The notes under the pieces: generated by a model
The model's input: only the letters and a program-made list of their open reading frames with translations
The model's database searches: none
What the model was told of the DNA's origin: nothing
Source of the DNA: Ariolimax columbianus
Taxonomy: Eukaryota > Mollusca > Gastropoda > Stylommatophora > Arionidae
NCBI GenBank assembly: GCA_036924085.1
Contig: JAVGWX010000007.1
Coordinates: forward strand, 68,668,360-68,732,359
DNA: 64,000 bases
Direction: 5' to 3'
Translations under genes and position numbers: made by a program
In this document: positions 17,975 through 29,464 of the stretch, piece after piece
Layout: every line of letters begins with the position of its first letter
Position numbering within the stretch: the stretch's first letter is position 1

Positions 17975-18870
17975 TTTTGCATTTCACAGCCCTCTAATAT
18001 TGTTCTCATATTATTCCTATCAACTTTATCAATAGCTCTCCTGATCTATACATGTAATATTTAAATGTCCGTCGTATTCTTTCATTCTTTCACTCAATTA
18101 TCTTATGGTGAATAGTGCATCACAACATTGCGTTTCATTAGGAATTTAATTTTGGACTTTGCTTGGCTTAGGTTCAACAATTGGTCTTATTCTGTATTCA
18201 AACAGGTGTTTTTTCCCAGAATAACTTAGTATTGGTATGCCTCTGTATGTATTCGAGTTTCTGTTTCCTTACGGATTGGTATTATTGCAGTTGACATTAA
18301 CGTCACGATTATTTAAAAAAATCTCTTTGACGATTGTTTCCATACGAATGTTAGTTGTTCTTCTATTTTTCCCATTATTCGTTGGCGATTGTGATTACTC
18401 GTTTGGTATCTCCTTTTGTTATTTAATAGACAATAATCATCTTGTATCTTGGGCGATATGCATGTCTTCATACGTCATAAACGACTCGTTCCTCGACGAG
18501 GTAATTAATTTTGTTCGTGTTCCAACCCTGTCTCAAGTCATAGTTTTGACACAAATTGACCAGTGGATAGTTGCACTGTTCATGCCCACTGAAGTCGCCT
18601 CCTCGCGGTCAGTCTGGCGCCGTAAAGGTCTGGGCTGTTGGTTCTGAGGTTAGTATTGGCCATATTTTTCTGATCACCGAGCCACACTTGAGAAGGAGCA
18701 TTGGTTTCATTACTTTTGTCCAGCTCATTCTGCCTTCGTTATTATGCCACTTCTCGCATATGTCTCGTTTAATTTGAGTCTGTATTGATTGTGCAACTCC
18801 AGCATTCCACCAAACTGTTTGTTTGATTTTTTTGCTATGTCTTAAGTTTTTTTGTTCCACGTTTCTTATT
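17975..18870 (-). mobile_element. LINE reverse-transcriptase remnant
   Basis: The minus strand at about 18020-18060 reads RRAIDKVDRNNMRTILEGCEM, an AFDxVxRxxM-type RT motif. 18560-18860 reads NLRHSKKIKQTVWWNAGVAQ, resembling the WWN linker between endonuclease and RT. Part of 18560-18680 recurs at 37.06-37.2 kb. The element is heavily decayed. Confidence 0.45.
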
Positions 18871-19402
18871 GAATATATCCGTTAAGATTGTTTTAAAGAT
18901 GGTACTTTTACTGTTTATGTCTTCAGTTGTATCGGTACTAAAAGTCGAACGTCGATAAAAACACATACGAAGGTCTTAATGCTTTCCCTAATCCATTGCC
19001 TGTGTGTTTTTATCGATTGTATTAAATATTTAGAAAGCATACAATTTTAATCTAGCCTCCTATTCAATAAAAAATCTTGAAATATTTTTAGATCCCTGCA
19101 TATTGTGAGGCCCTAGATTGTAATTTATTTAGCTTAGGCATAAATTCGGCTTTGCATGAACTCTACATATATAGTAGAAGAAGCTGTGATTGTTTTAAAC
19201 AATTTTACCCCGAATTTTATAATCATCAAGATGTAGCTGCTTTATGTTTCTTGCTGATGTTTGACCTATTAAAATTGTGTTTTTTTGTTTTTCAAAACAA
19301 GAGTGAATAACCTTTAAAGAACAGCTTTGTTGTACTTACTTGTATTACTAGATACAATAATTATAATAATACTTGTCCATCACAAGTAAAGATGTCAAAC
19401 AT

Positions 19403-19733
19403 GTGGGGATCAAGATGTTGAGCAATACGTGAGCTGTACCGGTCAACGACCCAAAGCAGGCTGGTAGCGTCGGGACCAGCGACCTAGAGCTGCCAAGACC
19501 CTTCTCCTCCTCCGAACCTGGATAACAGGTTGCAACAAGACAGACTGGCTAAGGAGAGCTAAGGAGAAGGGAATGAAGAGGGAATGCTAACCTGGTACCA
19601 AAAAATACAATGCTGAAGTCGGATGTGTTGGACCGAAAGTTGCAAATATCGCAAACAACGCATTCCGTTCTCAGGACTACATCACGCTATTTGTAAATCC
19701 ATTTTCAGGACTTGGTATCAGTTTGAGAACGAA
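19403..19733 (+). mobile_element. SINE1, long form
   Basis: It starts 'gggatcaagatgttgagca' and ends 'gagaacgaatgatgaagaa'. The flanks AAACATGTG and AAACAGGTG look like a 9-bp target duplication with one change. It sits against the C-terminal LINE fragment that follows. Confidence 0.75.
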
Positions 19734-19739
19734 TGATGA

Positions 19740-20110
19740 AGAAACAGGTGCATTAAGATGTGGTCGCAAATGACTACATTCCGATCGGAACTCCAATAAA
19801 CTCTACCGCACGTGGGGCACATGTGTACAGCGTTAGTAATTTGACCGTCTTGCATTCCGTCTTTTCGTTCAGCTCGCATTTGCTGCGTCGCAACGATGAC
19901 TTTCTCTGTGATGCGAGCACGGTGTATGGTGGCAATGCTCCAGGCTGAGTGGTACGGTGCAAGCAGCTCCCATGAAGCGACATCAATAAGAAAATTGTTC
20001 AGAGATACTTTCAGAGTCTCTGTATCGTTTCTTCTGTTCCCCGGCGAGCCCTGTCCTGAGCTCACCGCACAACTGCTGATTAGCGAAGTCTGATTTGACA
20101 TTCTATCAAT
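19740..20110 (-). mobile_element. LINE C-terminal fragment with zinc-finger-like motif
   Basis: The minus-strand frame from 20101 reads NDTETLKVSLNNFLIDVASW, then basic ...QQMRAERKDG, then HMCPTCGRVY. This order (DTLKxSL...W, basic stretch, CPTCGR) matches the C-terminal tail common in one class of invertebrate LINE polyproteins. It may belong to the same family as the RT fragment at 45.6-46.4 kb. Confidence 0.6.
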
Positions 20111-20329
20111 ATACCCAGTCTATCTGATCTGGAGACCCCGAACTACTACAAATACAAGTAATATAAACAGTGGTAGCCTCTTTAAACTCTGTATGTTTAA
20201 TTACGCCATTCCTAAACTATTCATTGTTTGCGGTGAAAAATCTTTCCTAAAAATAGCTTTTTCTCTTCAAAAAGCAAGAATAGAGGGGGAAATGCAACAC
20301 ATACATTCGGATTACAAAGAACCTGTTAA

Positions 20330-21270
20330 AACGACAAACGCTATATTTTTTTTTTAACCATGGTTTCGGTCATTAATTCTCTTTTCACCCCCAACGTTTT
20401 CATTACGTCCACATTTGTTTTCTTCTCTTTCCAAGAAAAGCCTTCCAATTTTCTAAATACTCACATTTCGAGGGCTTCAATCCTTTTTTTCTAACATGTT
20501 ATTCAGTGTCCATGTTTCTACTCCGTAAAGTAGTGACGAATATACATAACACCTGACAATTCTCATTTACAAAATATGATTTATCTGTTTGAATATCAGT
20601 ATGTGTCGCATGTTGTTGAATACCATCTTGGCCATATCTATTCTCTTTCTGATCCTTTTTCACATATTTTTCTTCCGAGCAGGTCGTTGTCTTCAGACTT
20701 CGCACTGGCCACAATAGACTGAGGTACCACCTATTCAACAAATTGAAGATAGGTGGCACCGACGAATGCCCGTGTGGTACCAGGAAAATGACCGCTGAGC
20801 ATTTGCTGCAAAACTGCCCGACATACCAGGATCAGAGAGAGCAGATGTGGCCATCACCAGTGGCAACACTAGACAAGCTCTATGGCAGTGTCGACAGCCT
20901 CAGGATGACCGCTGCCTTTTTCGAAAAAATAATGGTTACTGTCTGACTGCGTACGAAGAAGAAGAAGAAGAAGAAGAAGAAGAAGACATATTTTTCTTCC
21001 GTTATTGTATCACCTAGATAGGAGAAACTATATACCTGTTCAAGTAGTTGTTATTTTATTTTGATCTGCAAACGAAGTTTCTTTTCACTTTTCCTAATGA
21101 TCATAGTCTGTGTTTTCTTTATGTCTAATCCAAACTGTTGACATATTTTGTACATTGTTGTCACAAGCCCCTGTAATTATTGTTCAGTTTTTGCCATAAA
21201 AGCTGTATCATCAGCAAATCTAAGGTTATTTATTGCCACTCCTTCGATGACATTAAAAAAAACCCAGTTA
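20330..21270 (-). mobile_element. RTE/jockey-like LINE remnant interrupted by LINE-GAA copy C
   Basis: The minus-strand sequence matches the element at 16.56-17.36 kb on both sides of 20678-20985 (the 'tatacataacacctgacaat' side and the 'ctttgattatcattag'-like side near 21100-21240, including the RT region reading LRFADDTAFMAK). This shows the smaller LINE-GAA copy landed inside it. Confidence 0.65.
20678..20985 (+). mobile_element. LINE-GAA copy C, 16-bp target duplication
   Basis: This 308-bp copy of the extreme 3' end starts inside the C-terminal domain, includes DECPCGTRKMTAEHLLQNC, and ends VTV-stop, CTGACTGCGTACG and a long (GAA)n. It is flanked by ACATATTTTTCTTCCG at 20662-20677 and 20986-21001, exact over 16 bp, so it is a young insertion. 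Confidence 0.92.
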
Positions 21271-21720
21271 ATATTGGATTTCTAAAAATACAAGGATATG
21301 CACGATACATTTAAGGTCACGATATCAAATGCGTATTATATGTTACAACCTGAAGAAACAAGATATAAAAGAGCACTGGCAACAGATCCAAATATATGAA
21401 ACGAGACCTGTGCAAAAGTTCTGACGAAAAGCGACCGTCATCACAAAGCATTGAAAACAACATAAACTATAGCAAATATTAAGAGAATAAACATGATGAA
21501 TACAGATTTTACCAGAAAAAAAACAGAGAATTACAAGATCCAAAACTAACGAAATATAACCGAAGCCAACAAAGAAGTAAGAATGAGCACTAGAAAACCT
21601 GTACAACAGCCCAAACAAACTAACAAGAAAAAAAAGCAACTAAGTCAAGAATTTAATTAGCAACGCAACTGAGAATCGTTTGGAAACCAAGATGAGACCA
21701 GCACAAAACTAAAAAATATA
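21271..21720. other. AT-rich stretch, nothing recognised
   Basis: A-rich on the plus strand with chance minus-strand ORF 21343-21639 of low complexity. No motif supports a gene. Confidence 0.4.
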
Positions 21721-21727
21721 ACACTGC

Positions 21728-21848
21728 TCGAGCCCAGCCCGCTAAGCAGAGATGCTCCGGCTACTTCCAACTCACACAAGAGTTGGGACCTGCACAAGGG
21801 CTAAAGCCCTTGTAGATGCACAGGTCGACTAAGACTAAGGCTGAGAAG
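21728..21848 (+). mobile_element. SINE4 fragment (3' half)
   Basis: It shares with 47.57-47.69 kb the order 'ggctac(tt/at)cca', a hairpin-like 'aagggc-taaa-gcccttgt' and 'gcacaggtcgactaag'. The inverted pair AAGGGCTAAAGCCCTT is a perfect small hairpin in this copy. Confidence 0.5.
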
Positions 21849-21894
21849 ACAAAATAGGCCCTGTGCAAACCAGATAGCAACATTTAAAACACTA

Positions 21895-23118
21895 GTTGAA
21901 CAAAGGGTAGGATGGAACTCACCACTTCATATGGGATTCGTAGATTATGAAAAAACATTTCACAGCTTAGACAGAAAATCACTCTGGCAATATTTATATA
22001 AGAACTCGTATGTGACAAGAAAGTCTCTTATCATAATTTCTCCATCTGCGTGATATTTACTGAATTATGACGACAAGAAAGTTGGTTAACGGGAAGAAGG
22101 CAGAGAATGGGCATAAATAAGCAGTACTCTGAGTGGTGTGAAGTAACAGGTGGAGTGCCACATGGCTCGATTTTGGGACCAATATTGTTCTTGATATATA
22201 TAAACGATTTGGACATTGATATAGGATCCATGATTTTAAAAAATTGTAGACGACGCAAAACTATGTAGGAGTGTCTCATCTATTGCAGAAGTATATATAT
22301 TGAGGTCAGATTTAGATAAAATTCGAGACTGGTCTGTGAGATGGTAAATGGATTTTAAAATAAATAAATGTACAGTCATCCACATGGGTAGATCCTAAAA
22401 GGAACATAATTACAGAATGGGTGATAACAATATTAGAATGATAGATAAGGAAAGGGACCTAGGAGTCATAATAGAGCATACAGGTGAAGTAAATGAGCAA
22501 GTTCAGGTAGCAGTGAATAAGGCAAATGCAATGTTAAGTATGATAAAAAGAAATATTAAAAATAGGAGTAAGGAAGTGATTGTCAAACTGTATAAAGCAT
22601 TAGTTAGACCTAGATCTGAGTACTGTATACATGTGTGGAGTCCTTATCGTAGAGTAGATATAAACATGCTGGAAAGGATACAAAGAGGAGCGACAAAACT
22701 GATAGTGGGATTCCAGAATTACAGTCTAATTAAAGACTCGGCCTACAGTGTCTACAAAAGAAAAGAATTCGAGGTGACTTAATACAGGTTTGTAGGATAA
22801 TCACAGGAAAGGTTAAATTAGACTATAACAAGTTTTTAAAAATTCAACCAACAACGAGAACAAGAGGGCACAGATACAAATTAACTTAAGAAAGGTCCAG
22901 ATTGGATATTAGGAAATATTTTTTTTAGTCAGAGAGTGGTGAATACTTTGTTTGCATTGCCCCAGGAGGTAGTGGATGCAGAGACAGTTAATGCATTTAA
23001 GAATAGATTAGTTGCGCATAATTTTTAGGACATAGTAATGTAAATGTAACTGATTGTCTACAGACTCTGATGAGTCTTCTAAACCAGTATAAAAACGTTA
23101 AGTTAAGTTAAGTTAACA
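21895..23118 (+). mobile_element. CR1-like LINE, 3' half, (TTAAG)n tail
   Basis: The plus strand reads TGGVPHGSILGPILFLIYIN, then VDDAKLC (RT catalytic box with V for Y), then RDLGVIIEHTGEVNEQVQVA...RPRSEYCIHVWSPYRRVDIN (22417-22782). After frameshifts follow remnants of the RGHRYKL...SRLDIRKYFF...RVVNTLFALPQEVVDA tail. It ends in gttaagttaagttaa (23098-23116). Domain order and C-terminal block are CR1-clade features. Confidence 0.8.
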
Positions 23119-23119
23119 A

Positions 23120-23985
23120 CTAACAAAATTGAATTTGATTTTGAAAAAGCTAAATTTCTGCAATTTGGCTTTAGGAAATCCATGTTGGCATGTGTGTCCC
23201 TGACCTGCTGTTCAGTTGAGGTCACTTCCTGCAGCCGGTATCACCCCCCAGATTTTCGGGACTGACTTAAATTATCATCTTTAAAAAGGTTACGAGAATA
23301 TTCATATAGTTGACGTTTTTATGCTCGTAATAATAATAATATATGCAATATAGATTTACACGCCAGAAAAAGGATTTTGCACATTTTAATTAGCGCCGTG
23401 TCAAATGTTAAACATTAGTTTTCTTAATCGCGTTTAAGTATTTGCCATCCGGCATTCTTTGATTGGATTATTTCAAAACAAGCCAAAGGAGGGACTTGGA
23501 AGGGAGGTTGCCAGCATGCACATTTATGGTGAATCCCTTCCCATCCCCGTCTCCAGTCATGAGCTAGGAAAGGAAAATCTGACAGTAATGCTCTGTTGAA
23601 ATCGAATGCATTAGACTTCAAGCAACATGTACTGCAATTTCCGCATTATGAGGATATTATGAATAAAGAGTCAGCAGCGATGTGTTTATCAAACAGGGCC
23701 CCACCATGCTGCGAAACTGCCTGTCCTGTCCTGCCTTGAACGCGTCCACCCAAATCTACTGCCGTTCCCCTTCCTCTATTGAGTGCTGCCAAGGTACACA
23801 CGGACAGTGTAAAAGATATTGACCAAGCACCAATGACACTCAACGTACAATAACAAAACGACTGGGTGAAGATGAAGTTGATGTACCGTAGTATGTATTC
23901 AGGAGACACCTCAATAGCAACTATAGTTTTTGCATCAGAGGATACCATGCCTTCAGACTCAGCTAGGAAGGGCTCAAAGGAAGTG
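23120..23985. other. intergenic, nothing recognised
   Basis: Two overlapping chance ORFs on the minus strand (23424-23621, 23646-23948). No repeat family or domain identified. Confidence 0.4.
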
Positions 23986-23989
23986 TTCT

Positions 23990-24050
23990 AGCTTGGCTTC
24001 GTTTGTTCTCAATCTCCTGCTACCAGGCCCTACCCAGGTATGGTGCTTGG
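23990..24050 (-). mobile_element. SINE1 3'-end fragment
   Basis: Only the terminal about 50 bp of SINE1 is present ('gcttggcttcg', 'ttctcaatctcctgctaccag'). It lies directly upstream of the mariner transposase and ends abruptly. Confidence 0.55.
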
Positions 24051-24101
24051 TGCAACACACCTTATTGACCGGATCTGCTATTCTAACAGTTTGTCAGAAC
24101 A

Positions 24102-25060
24102 ATGGAGAAATCAGAGGCCAGAACTGTGATAAAATTCTTCATGTTGCAGAGAAAAACACCTACAGAAATACACAGGGAGATGAAACCAGTGTTTGAGGAA
24201 TTCTATCCTTCGTATGCTTCTATAAAAAAAAACTGGTGTAGGCAGTTTAAGTGTGGCCGTTCCCATGTTGCTAATCTTCCAAGATCAGGAAGACCATCCT
24301 CAGAGTGCAACGATGAAAATGCTGCAAGAGTGAAGAAAATCATTGACCAAGATAGGAAAATGACAATTGCAGAGATAGCTAGGTCAACAAAACTGCATGA
24401 CAGTACAGTTTTTAGAATTTTACACAACAGACTGAACATGAGAAAAGTGTGCGCGCTGGGTCCCGCGTCTGCTGACATGTGAACAGAAACAAACGATGGT
24501 TGATTGCTGTGATCAGTTGCTCAAAATGTGTCAGTCGAAAAACATGTTGCCCACCATGGTGACAGTAGATGAGACTTGGGTTCACCATTATGACCCAGAA
24601 TCCAAAATTTCCAGCATGCAGTGGAAAACCCCGGGCTCATTAACACATGTCAAGCCAAGAGCACAGAAATCTGCAAGAAAAGTGATGCTGACTTTTTTGG
24701 GACGTCAAAAGTGTAATATTGAAAGATTATCTGCCTCATGGCAAAACGGTTATGGGCAATATTATGCGGATATGCTTACCAAACTAAGAAAGACTGTGAC
24801 CAGAAAACGAGGGATAGTGCGCACTCAAATTCTGCCTTTGCTTCAAGACAACGCGCCCTCCCATAAAGCAAGGCTTGTGCTGCAAACAGCCAACGATTTG
24901 AACATTGAAATTCTTCCACACCCACCATATTCTCCGGATTTAGCTCCATCAGACTTTTTTCTTTTCCCAAAACCTTAAAAAAACAGCTGAAAGGAAATCA
25001 TTTTGACAGCGACGAAGATGCCATACTGGCTTGCGATAACTGGTTTAGTTCGAAAAATGG
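24102..25060 (+). pseudogene. mariner (DD34D) transposase, one frameshift in the main body
   Basis: The first frame (24102 to about 24447) carries the paired HTH DNA-binding region: EARTVIKFFMLQRKTPTEIH, then HVANLPRSGRPSS. Near 24447 one base appears lost; the protein then continues (RWVPRLLT) and from 24496 in frame to 24978. The catalytic Asp residues are visible: TVDETW, LLQDNAPSHK and YSPDLAPSDFFLF, with 34 residues between the second and third (DD34D, the mariner signature). After 24978 a further shift precedes the C-terminal region. Terminal inverted repeats were not found, so element borders are unknown. Confidence 0.88.
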
Positions 25061-25064
25061 GGCT

Positions 25065-25529
25065 ATTTTATTCTGAAGGTCTTTCAAGGTCACGCAGAGA
25101 TGGCAGAAATGTATCAATTCAGCTAGTGTCTACATTGAGAAGGAATAAGCACTGTGCCAAATTTAAACTTTCTCCAACTCTTTCATGGTCAGGGTAAAGA
25201 CATTTGACAAGCCTGTTGTAAATGATATAACAGAATATTCCCAAAATTTCACGCAGCTCTGTTTTTCTAGAAGATCTAGTCTTGTGGATCTCTGAAGAAA
25301 ACATTACCACAGCACAAATTCTGACATAACATGCACTAATGTCTTTGGAGGAGTAGTCAAGACGTGGTAAATGAAGAGAGGTGAGAAATAAACCACATGT
25401 ACAATCTCTTTTCTCAAACAATCCACATAACTCTATTTTAACGCTAAATGGAACAATGGATAGCCCAATCTATGAAGATACTACCTATGATCGGCGTCTG
25501 ACGTTGAAAACACAAACATACAGAAACAG
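25065..25529. other. unassigned sequence downstream of the mariner
   Basis: No TIR, domain or repeat family recognised; chance ORFs on both strands. Confidence 0.35.
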
Positions 25530-25538
25530 GATATATTC

Positions 25539-25955
25539 TTCTTCTTCATTCATCCTCAGATCAATGTCCCTGTTTCTCTTACAATGGACACCGTTTTTTG
25601 TAAGGTTGTTTTATTTCCATACAGCTATTGTCTCATATATGTCTCACCAGGCCAGTATTGTTCTCTCTCTTCCCGTGTGAGCATGCAGCTTTGTAGGATG
25701 TGTTCCACTGTCATGGTATGCTTCCCACAAGGACACTTGTCATCTGTCCCAATCCTCATTTTGTTCTACAGGTGACCCTTGAGTCTGTTATGCCCAGTTC
25801 TCAGTCTGAAGATGATGCCTTGCTCTTCTCTAGTTATGTTAAAATAGCTGTCTTCTTTTCGGAAGTCGGGGTGTTGATCAGCCCATTTTACCCTGAAGTT
25901 GGCTTAAATTATGGTCTTGTTCTCATTATATGTGAATGTCAGGTCTGTGTTTGGT
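25539..25955 (-). mobile_element. I-like LINE copy F, 5'-truncated, 9-bp target duplication
   Basis: Minus strand: FRLRTGHNRLK, then CPCGKHTMTVEHILQSC, then a 3' end in GAAGAAGAAG. It is a diverged relative of LINE-GAA (same C-terminal Cys-His motif, different sequence). The flanks GATATATTC at 25530-25538 and 25956-25964 are exact. Confidence 0.8.
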
Positions 25956-25987
25956 GATATATTCAAGGTCAATAATGTAAATTATAA

Positions 25988-27655
25988 AAAGACCTGCTGA
26001 CACAACTTGGGGACCAGATGAAAATATATTACATACAGAATATATACACTTGATGTGCGAGACCAGTCCTAGAATATTGCATAGTAGCATGGGAAACTAA
26101 CCTCTGCACCTCACAATAAAAGAGGGGCGACTAAGTAAGCGTGGGAAACTGCAGCCAAATTCAAACCGACAAAATAAATAGTCCAATACGAAGAAACGAG
26201 AATCATATAGGGAATGACGATCACGCCATTTGAATAACTAATGGTGATCAAGAGGCCGAGCATAGCATGAGCTGCAGAGGTCAGCGACCCATAGCTGACT
26301 GCTAGCGTCAGGGCCAGCGACCCATAGCTGGCTGCTAGCGTCAGGGTCAGCGACCCATAGCTGACTGGTAGCTAGTCCTGCTTGTCAGAGCTGCCAAGAC
26401 CCTTCTACACCTCCATGCGGTGATCATGGATAACAGGCTACAACGAAGCAGACTAGCTAAAGAGAAGAGATCGAAGATGGACGAGTAACCCGGTACTCAA
26501 TAATGCCCGCTGAAGTCGGATGTGTTGGCCAAAAAGGTGCAAATATCGAATACATCCTGCTACTTACAAAGCCATTTTCAGGGCTTGGTAGCGGGAGACT
26601 GAGAACGAACGACGAAGAAGAAGAATAACTAGAAAATATTACGAATCTCCAATCATTGGAAGACAGACGGAACAGCAATGCTCAATAATATGGTGCGAAA
26701 TTCAGACCCAATATACTAGAAAATAAATTGCCATTGATCGGGTAAGATCAAACAGTATAACATTGTACCGCCAGTAAAAACAAATTAGAATACATTCAAG
26801 AAACATATCCAATTACAGTATGGACCAGAATAAACACAGTTGGATCAGCAATGAGATCTATTTTTAAAAAAAGGAGGAGGAGGAGGAGTTTAGACTAAAA
26901 TTAAATAATGGACAGGAAATACATATCTCAGTGGCTACTAGAAAATTCTCAAACGTCTTGAGGGCTGAGGCTGAGGCACTCAAAATAGTTGCAATAGCCA
27001 TCGTGAAAACAAGAACCATGTCAGAGACAAGATAGTCTTCCGTACAGATTCCCTGTCAGTCATAATAGCTCTCAGAAATCATAAAAACAATGAATTTGAC
27101 AGCCTGTCTAAGGCACTCGTGAATGTAAGCCAAAATTTAAACAGAGTGAAAATTCAGTGGAGCCCTTCACACTTTACGATACACGGAAATGAGGAAGCAG
27201 AGAGACTGCCAAAAGAGGAAGGCGGCAAACTTCAAATTGACGACAGAGCTACATATGAAGAAATTAAGACAATGATACAAATTTAACTTCAAAGACAAGT
27301 GGCACAGATAACACACAGGATCCAAGAAAGCAGAAGTAATCTACTCTTTGCCAAGAAGAGATCACGTGACAATATTCAGACTTCGAACGGGTCACTGCAG
27401 AATGAAAAATCATCTGTTCAAGAAATAAAAAATTGGACACAACAGACATGTGTCCAAGTGGGGAGAACAAATAAACAGTGGAACATATTCTGCAGATCTG
27501 CCGGCTCCACGAGAAGACCAGAGTGACTACATGGCCCTCCCCAACCCAACTGCGAGATAAACTGTATGGCGATGAGACAAGCATGAGTAGGACCGTCAGA
27601 TTTATGAGGATGATAGATGTGATTATTTGAGAGCGAAGGACGAATAAGAAGAAGT
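25988..27655 (+). mobile_element. I-like LINE copy G, interrupted by SINE1
   Basis: The plus strand starts in sequence homologous to the post-RT region of LINE-GAA ('acctgctgacacaacttgggg'). It continues after the SINE1 (from 26632) with ITNLQSLEDRR. It then shows an RNase H domain: KIVFRTDSLSVIIALRNHKN (Asp) and IQWSPSHFTIHGNEEAERL (His, Glu in place of the usual Asp). It ends 'gagagcgaaggacgaataagaagaag' at about 27635-27655. Several stops. It belongs with copy F rather than with copies A-E. Confidence 0.75.
26241..26622 (+). mobile_element. SINE1, long form with internal tandem expansion
   Basis: Flanked by GAATAACTA at 26232-26240 and 26623-26631. It ends 'gaacgaacgacgaagaagaa'. The segment 'tcagcgacccatagctgact' is present about three times in tandem (26279-26375), where other copies have one, which explains the extra length. 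It interrupts I-like LINE copy G. Confidence 0.88.
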
Positions 27656-28015
27656 AAAAACAAAGCGGGGAATAAATCCAATGAATGACAAATCGTAAAT
27701 AAAGTCCATCCACACTGCATACATGATTTCTATCTGCAAAAAACAATGTTTCGCAGATCTAATAGAAAACATTTTCTGCATTCTGAAAAAGAGAAACATC
27801 TCCCAAGAAACAGCTAGACCCATGTGTAAACAGATGAGTATGCAGCAGGGAACGGAGGTAAAGGATTCTTTTACCCCTGAAAAATAATACAGAAGAAACT
27901 ATCAACAAAAATATTCTCTGGTAACTTCAGATCAAAGACAGAGTCCTTGAAAACAGCAGCAGAAGTTCTAATGACAGATACAAACCCAGAAAGGTAAGTG
28001 ATACTCTTTATATAC
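27656..28015. other. intergenic, nothing recognised
   Basis: AT-rich, with overlapping minus-strand chance ORFs continuing from copy G; no independent feature seen. Confidence 0.4.
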
Positions 28016-28020
28016 TCGCT

Positions 28021-28240
28021 GGGGGACGGCGTGTCCTAGTGGTTAAGTGGCACGGCTCACAACCAGAAGGTACTGGGTTCGATCCCCATCACAGCACCGG
28101 CCGTTACCCCGGGGAAGCAAACCCTTAGAAAATGCAGGAGTAAGCAGACCTGTACATAATATGCATGCCGAAGTCGAATGCACTGGGCCGACAGGCGCAA
28201 AATAAAAACAGTGCAACACACACACACACTCACACACACA
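28021..28240 (+). mobile_element. SINE2 copy ending in (CA)n
   Basis: Head 'gggggacggcgtgtcctagt' with 'gtggttaagtggcac' and B-box 'gggttcgatcccc'; body 'ccgacaggcgcaaaataaaaac'; the 3' end runs into 'cacacacacacactcacac'. This is the best preserved tRNA-like head in the window. Confidence 0.8.
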
Positions 28241-28454
28241 ATGACTTCTCTTTCCGACACTCTAGAATCGAAGCTTACATAAATAACAATACGAAAAGAT
28301 GGCCACAAAAAAGGTTTAAAGGTTCACATGTCTCTCTATGCGAGTGGCCTTGCCTGTGGTCCTCAGAGAAGCACCTCGCTGCTGCGAGAACACAAATGCT
28401 AGACTTCTTGTGCCGGTTCTATACGTTTGGTCCGCACATTGACTTCTAAAGAGA

Positions 28455-28620
28455 CATGAACAAAAACGGCGCATACTTTCTTGACCTTATCCAAAAAGCG
28501 ACAACATGCAAATATCCTGACCAAATGAACAGTTATTAAGTTGAAATGGAAACCCAACTTACCTAGGAGTCATACTAGACTGTCGCATCATGACTTTGGT
28601 ATTATGATGTGCACGCTTAA
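28455..28620 (+). mobile_element. I-like LINE fragment (post-RT)
   Basis: Readings such as KWKPNLPRSHTRLSHHD in shifted frames correspond to the NYLGVTFDRRMTW region of LINE-GAA. Short and decayed. Confidence 0.4.
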
Positions 28621-28805
28621 AATATCAAAATAATAACTGACACAGGTTGAGTACTTGTTGCAGATCTGTCGAAATACTCACTGGTGAAACGAAAGGCACG
28701 TTGTCGCATCGCACAAATGGTTGGTGGATTATTTGCCTGCAGGTTGTTATCGAATCTATCCCCCAACTTCTTCTCCTCTGGTATCTGGGTATCCGTCTCT
28801 TTGCG

Positions 28806-28822
28806 CCCCCCCCCCCCCCCCC
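28806..28822 (+). repeat. poly-C tract
   Basis: About 17 consecutive C at the 5' side of a SINE3 copy. It creates apparent proline or glycine runs in chance ORFs. Confidence 0.9.
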
Positions 28823-28827
28823 AACCA

Positions 28828-29228
28828 GGATATATAATTGGAAACTACGGAACACAACGCTAAATTGTTTTATTCTTGTTAGCTCTCTGATAGATGGGAC
28901 AACGTTAAAACATATATGCTTGGTACTGAAGGGGTGGGAAGGAAGACTAGCGTCTGGTCAGGCAAAACATATTGGCCAAGACCCACATCTCAACTTCCCA
29001 GCAGTTGTCATTGCAGCTTGGCTAACAACGTGAGGGATCGACGTAATCCCCGTAGTAGTGAGCGACACGCAGATGAAGCCAAACATAGCACAACCTCTTA
29101 GAGCACCCCAGTCCACCTTTATCAGCACGCTCAGGATGTAAGAAAAGATACAACAACCCGCATACTAAACGTCCTTTTCAGGAAGAACAAAATAATCCTA
29201 CTCATTTTGGACATTCAACAACAACAAC
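28828..29228 (+). mobile_element. SINE3, long version, (CAA)n tail
   Basis: It begins 'atataattggaaactacgga', includes 'gcgtctggtcaggcaaaaca' and 'cattgcagcttggctaacaa', and ends 'ggacattcaacaacaacaac'. With the copy starting at 29465 it shows the family has about 130 bp more at the 5' end than the 0.5-, 3.8- and 36.5-kb copies. Confidence 0.7.
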
Positions 29229-29232
29229 AACA

Positions 29233-29320
29233 GCTAAATACCACGTATTACCAGCTCAACAGAGGGTAATCTTTAGACTTCGCACATGCCACAACAGACT
29301 CTGATACTATCTGTTCAACA
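29233..29320 (+). mobile_element. LINE-GAA-related fragment
   Basis: 'taccagctcaacagagggt' and 'tttagacttcgcacatgcc' parallel the RLRTGHNRL region of LINE-GAA. A scrap between two SINE3 copies. Confidence 0.5.
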
Positions 29321-29464
29321 GAAGTTTCTGCCGCCTGAAATAATGGAACATACAGAAGGGGTTGTTATCATAATTAGAAACTCCATGCCCAGTCTTCACG
29401 CGTAATCAGTCCGAAATCATGAGAACGGATATCACGATAAGAGTTAATATTTTTAGAGCATAAA

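Noticed and set aside
18237..18647. 136-codon hydrophobic plus-strand ORF resembling a membrane protein
   Set aside because: It is antisense to a LINE RT remnant (AIDKVDR motif on the minus strand). Hydrophobicity reflects T-rich sequence.
28625..29033. ORFs with poly-Gly or poly-Pro runs
   Set aside because: Created by the poly-C tract next to SINE3.
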